Source: Bacillota bacterium
Lineage (GTDB): Bacteria; Bacillota; Clostridia; Christensenellales; Aristaeellaceae
Direction of reading: 5' to 3'
DNA: 7,506 bases
Assembly: GCA_023409955.1 (NCBI GenBank)
Contig: JAEYQQ010000090.1
Location: 1-7,506, forward strand
The number at the start of each line of letters is the position of its first letter. The first letter of the stretch is position 1. Made by a program: the position numbers and the translations under genes. This document shows, in pieces, positions 7,502 to 7,506 of this stretch. The notes under the pieces were generated by a model. That model searched no databases and was not told where the DNA came from. It saw only the letters and a program-made list of their open reading frames with translations.

Positions 7502-7506
7502 TCTGA

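Noticed and set aside
1..7506. A new defence, mobile or biosynthetic system
   Set aside because: Every gene belongs to a well-known housekeeping family in its usual order, with no foreign composition, repeats, integrase or unknown protein.

Overview
All recognisable genes lie on the minus strand, so the window reads from right to left as one compact gene string: secD (6170-7501), secF (5252-6169), recJ (2825-5164), a relA/spoT-type (p)ppGpp synthetase/hydrolase (606-2804), dtd (105-554), and the first 31 codons of an MBL-fold metallo-hydrolase that runs off the left edge (1-95). No tRNA, rRNA, CRISPR array, insertion sequence, prophage gene or transfer signature was seen. The largest non-coding gap is 87 bases.

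The gene order secD-secF-recJ-relA-dtd-MBL hydrolase, with separate secD and secF genes and strong AGGAGG-type ribosome binding sites, points to Bacillota, most likely class Clostridia with moderate G+C. Bacilli usually carry a fused secDF elsewhere, and many relatives have apt between recJ and relA. Here apt is absent: relA starts 20 bases after recJ ends. A genus cannot be named from this sequence alone.

Right part (5252-7501): SecD and SecF are the membrane motor subunits that use the proton gradient to help complete protein export through SecYEG. Their stop and start codons abut (TAAATG), which suggests translational coupling. A perfect 13-bp inverted repeat follows secF. Middle (606-5164): RecJ is a 5'-3' single-strand DNA exonuclease for repair and recombination, followed by a long RSH stringent-response enzyme that keeps the visible key residues for both making and degrading (p)ppGpp. 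Left (1-554): Dtd removes D-amino acids mischarged on tRNA, and the MBL-fold gene begins 9 bases after it.

This is a conserved housekeeping neighbourhood. I found no evidence of a new multi-gene system. The points worth checking are small: the secF-recJ hairpin without a U tail, an Asn where SecF normally has a proton-relay Asp, a two-residue Pro-Phe duplication just before the catalytic Glu of the (p)ppGpp synthetase, the recJ start codon, and the missing apt.
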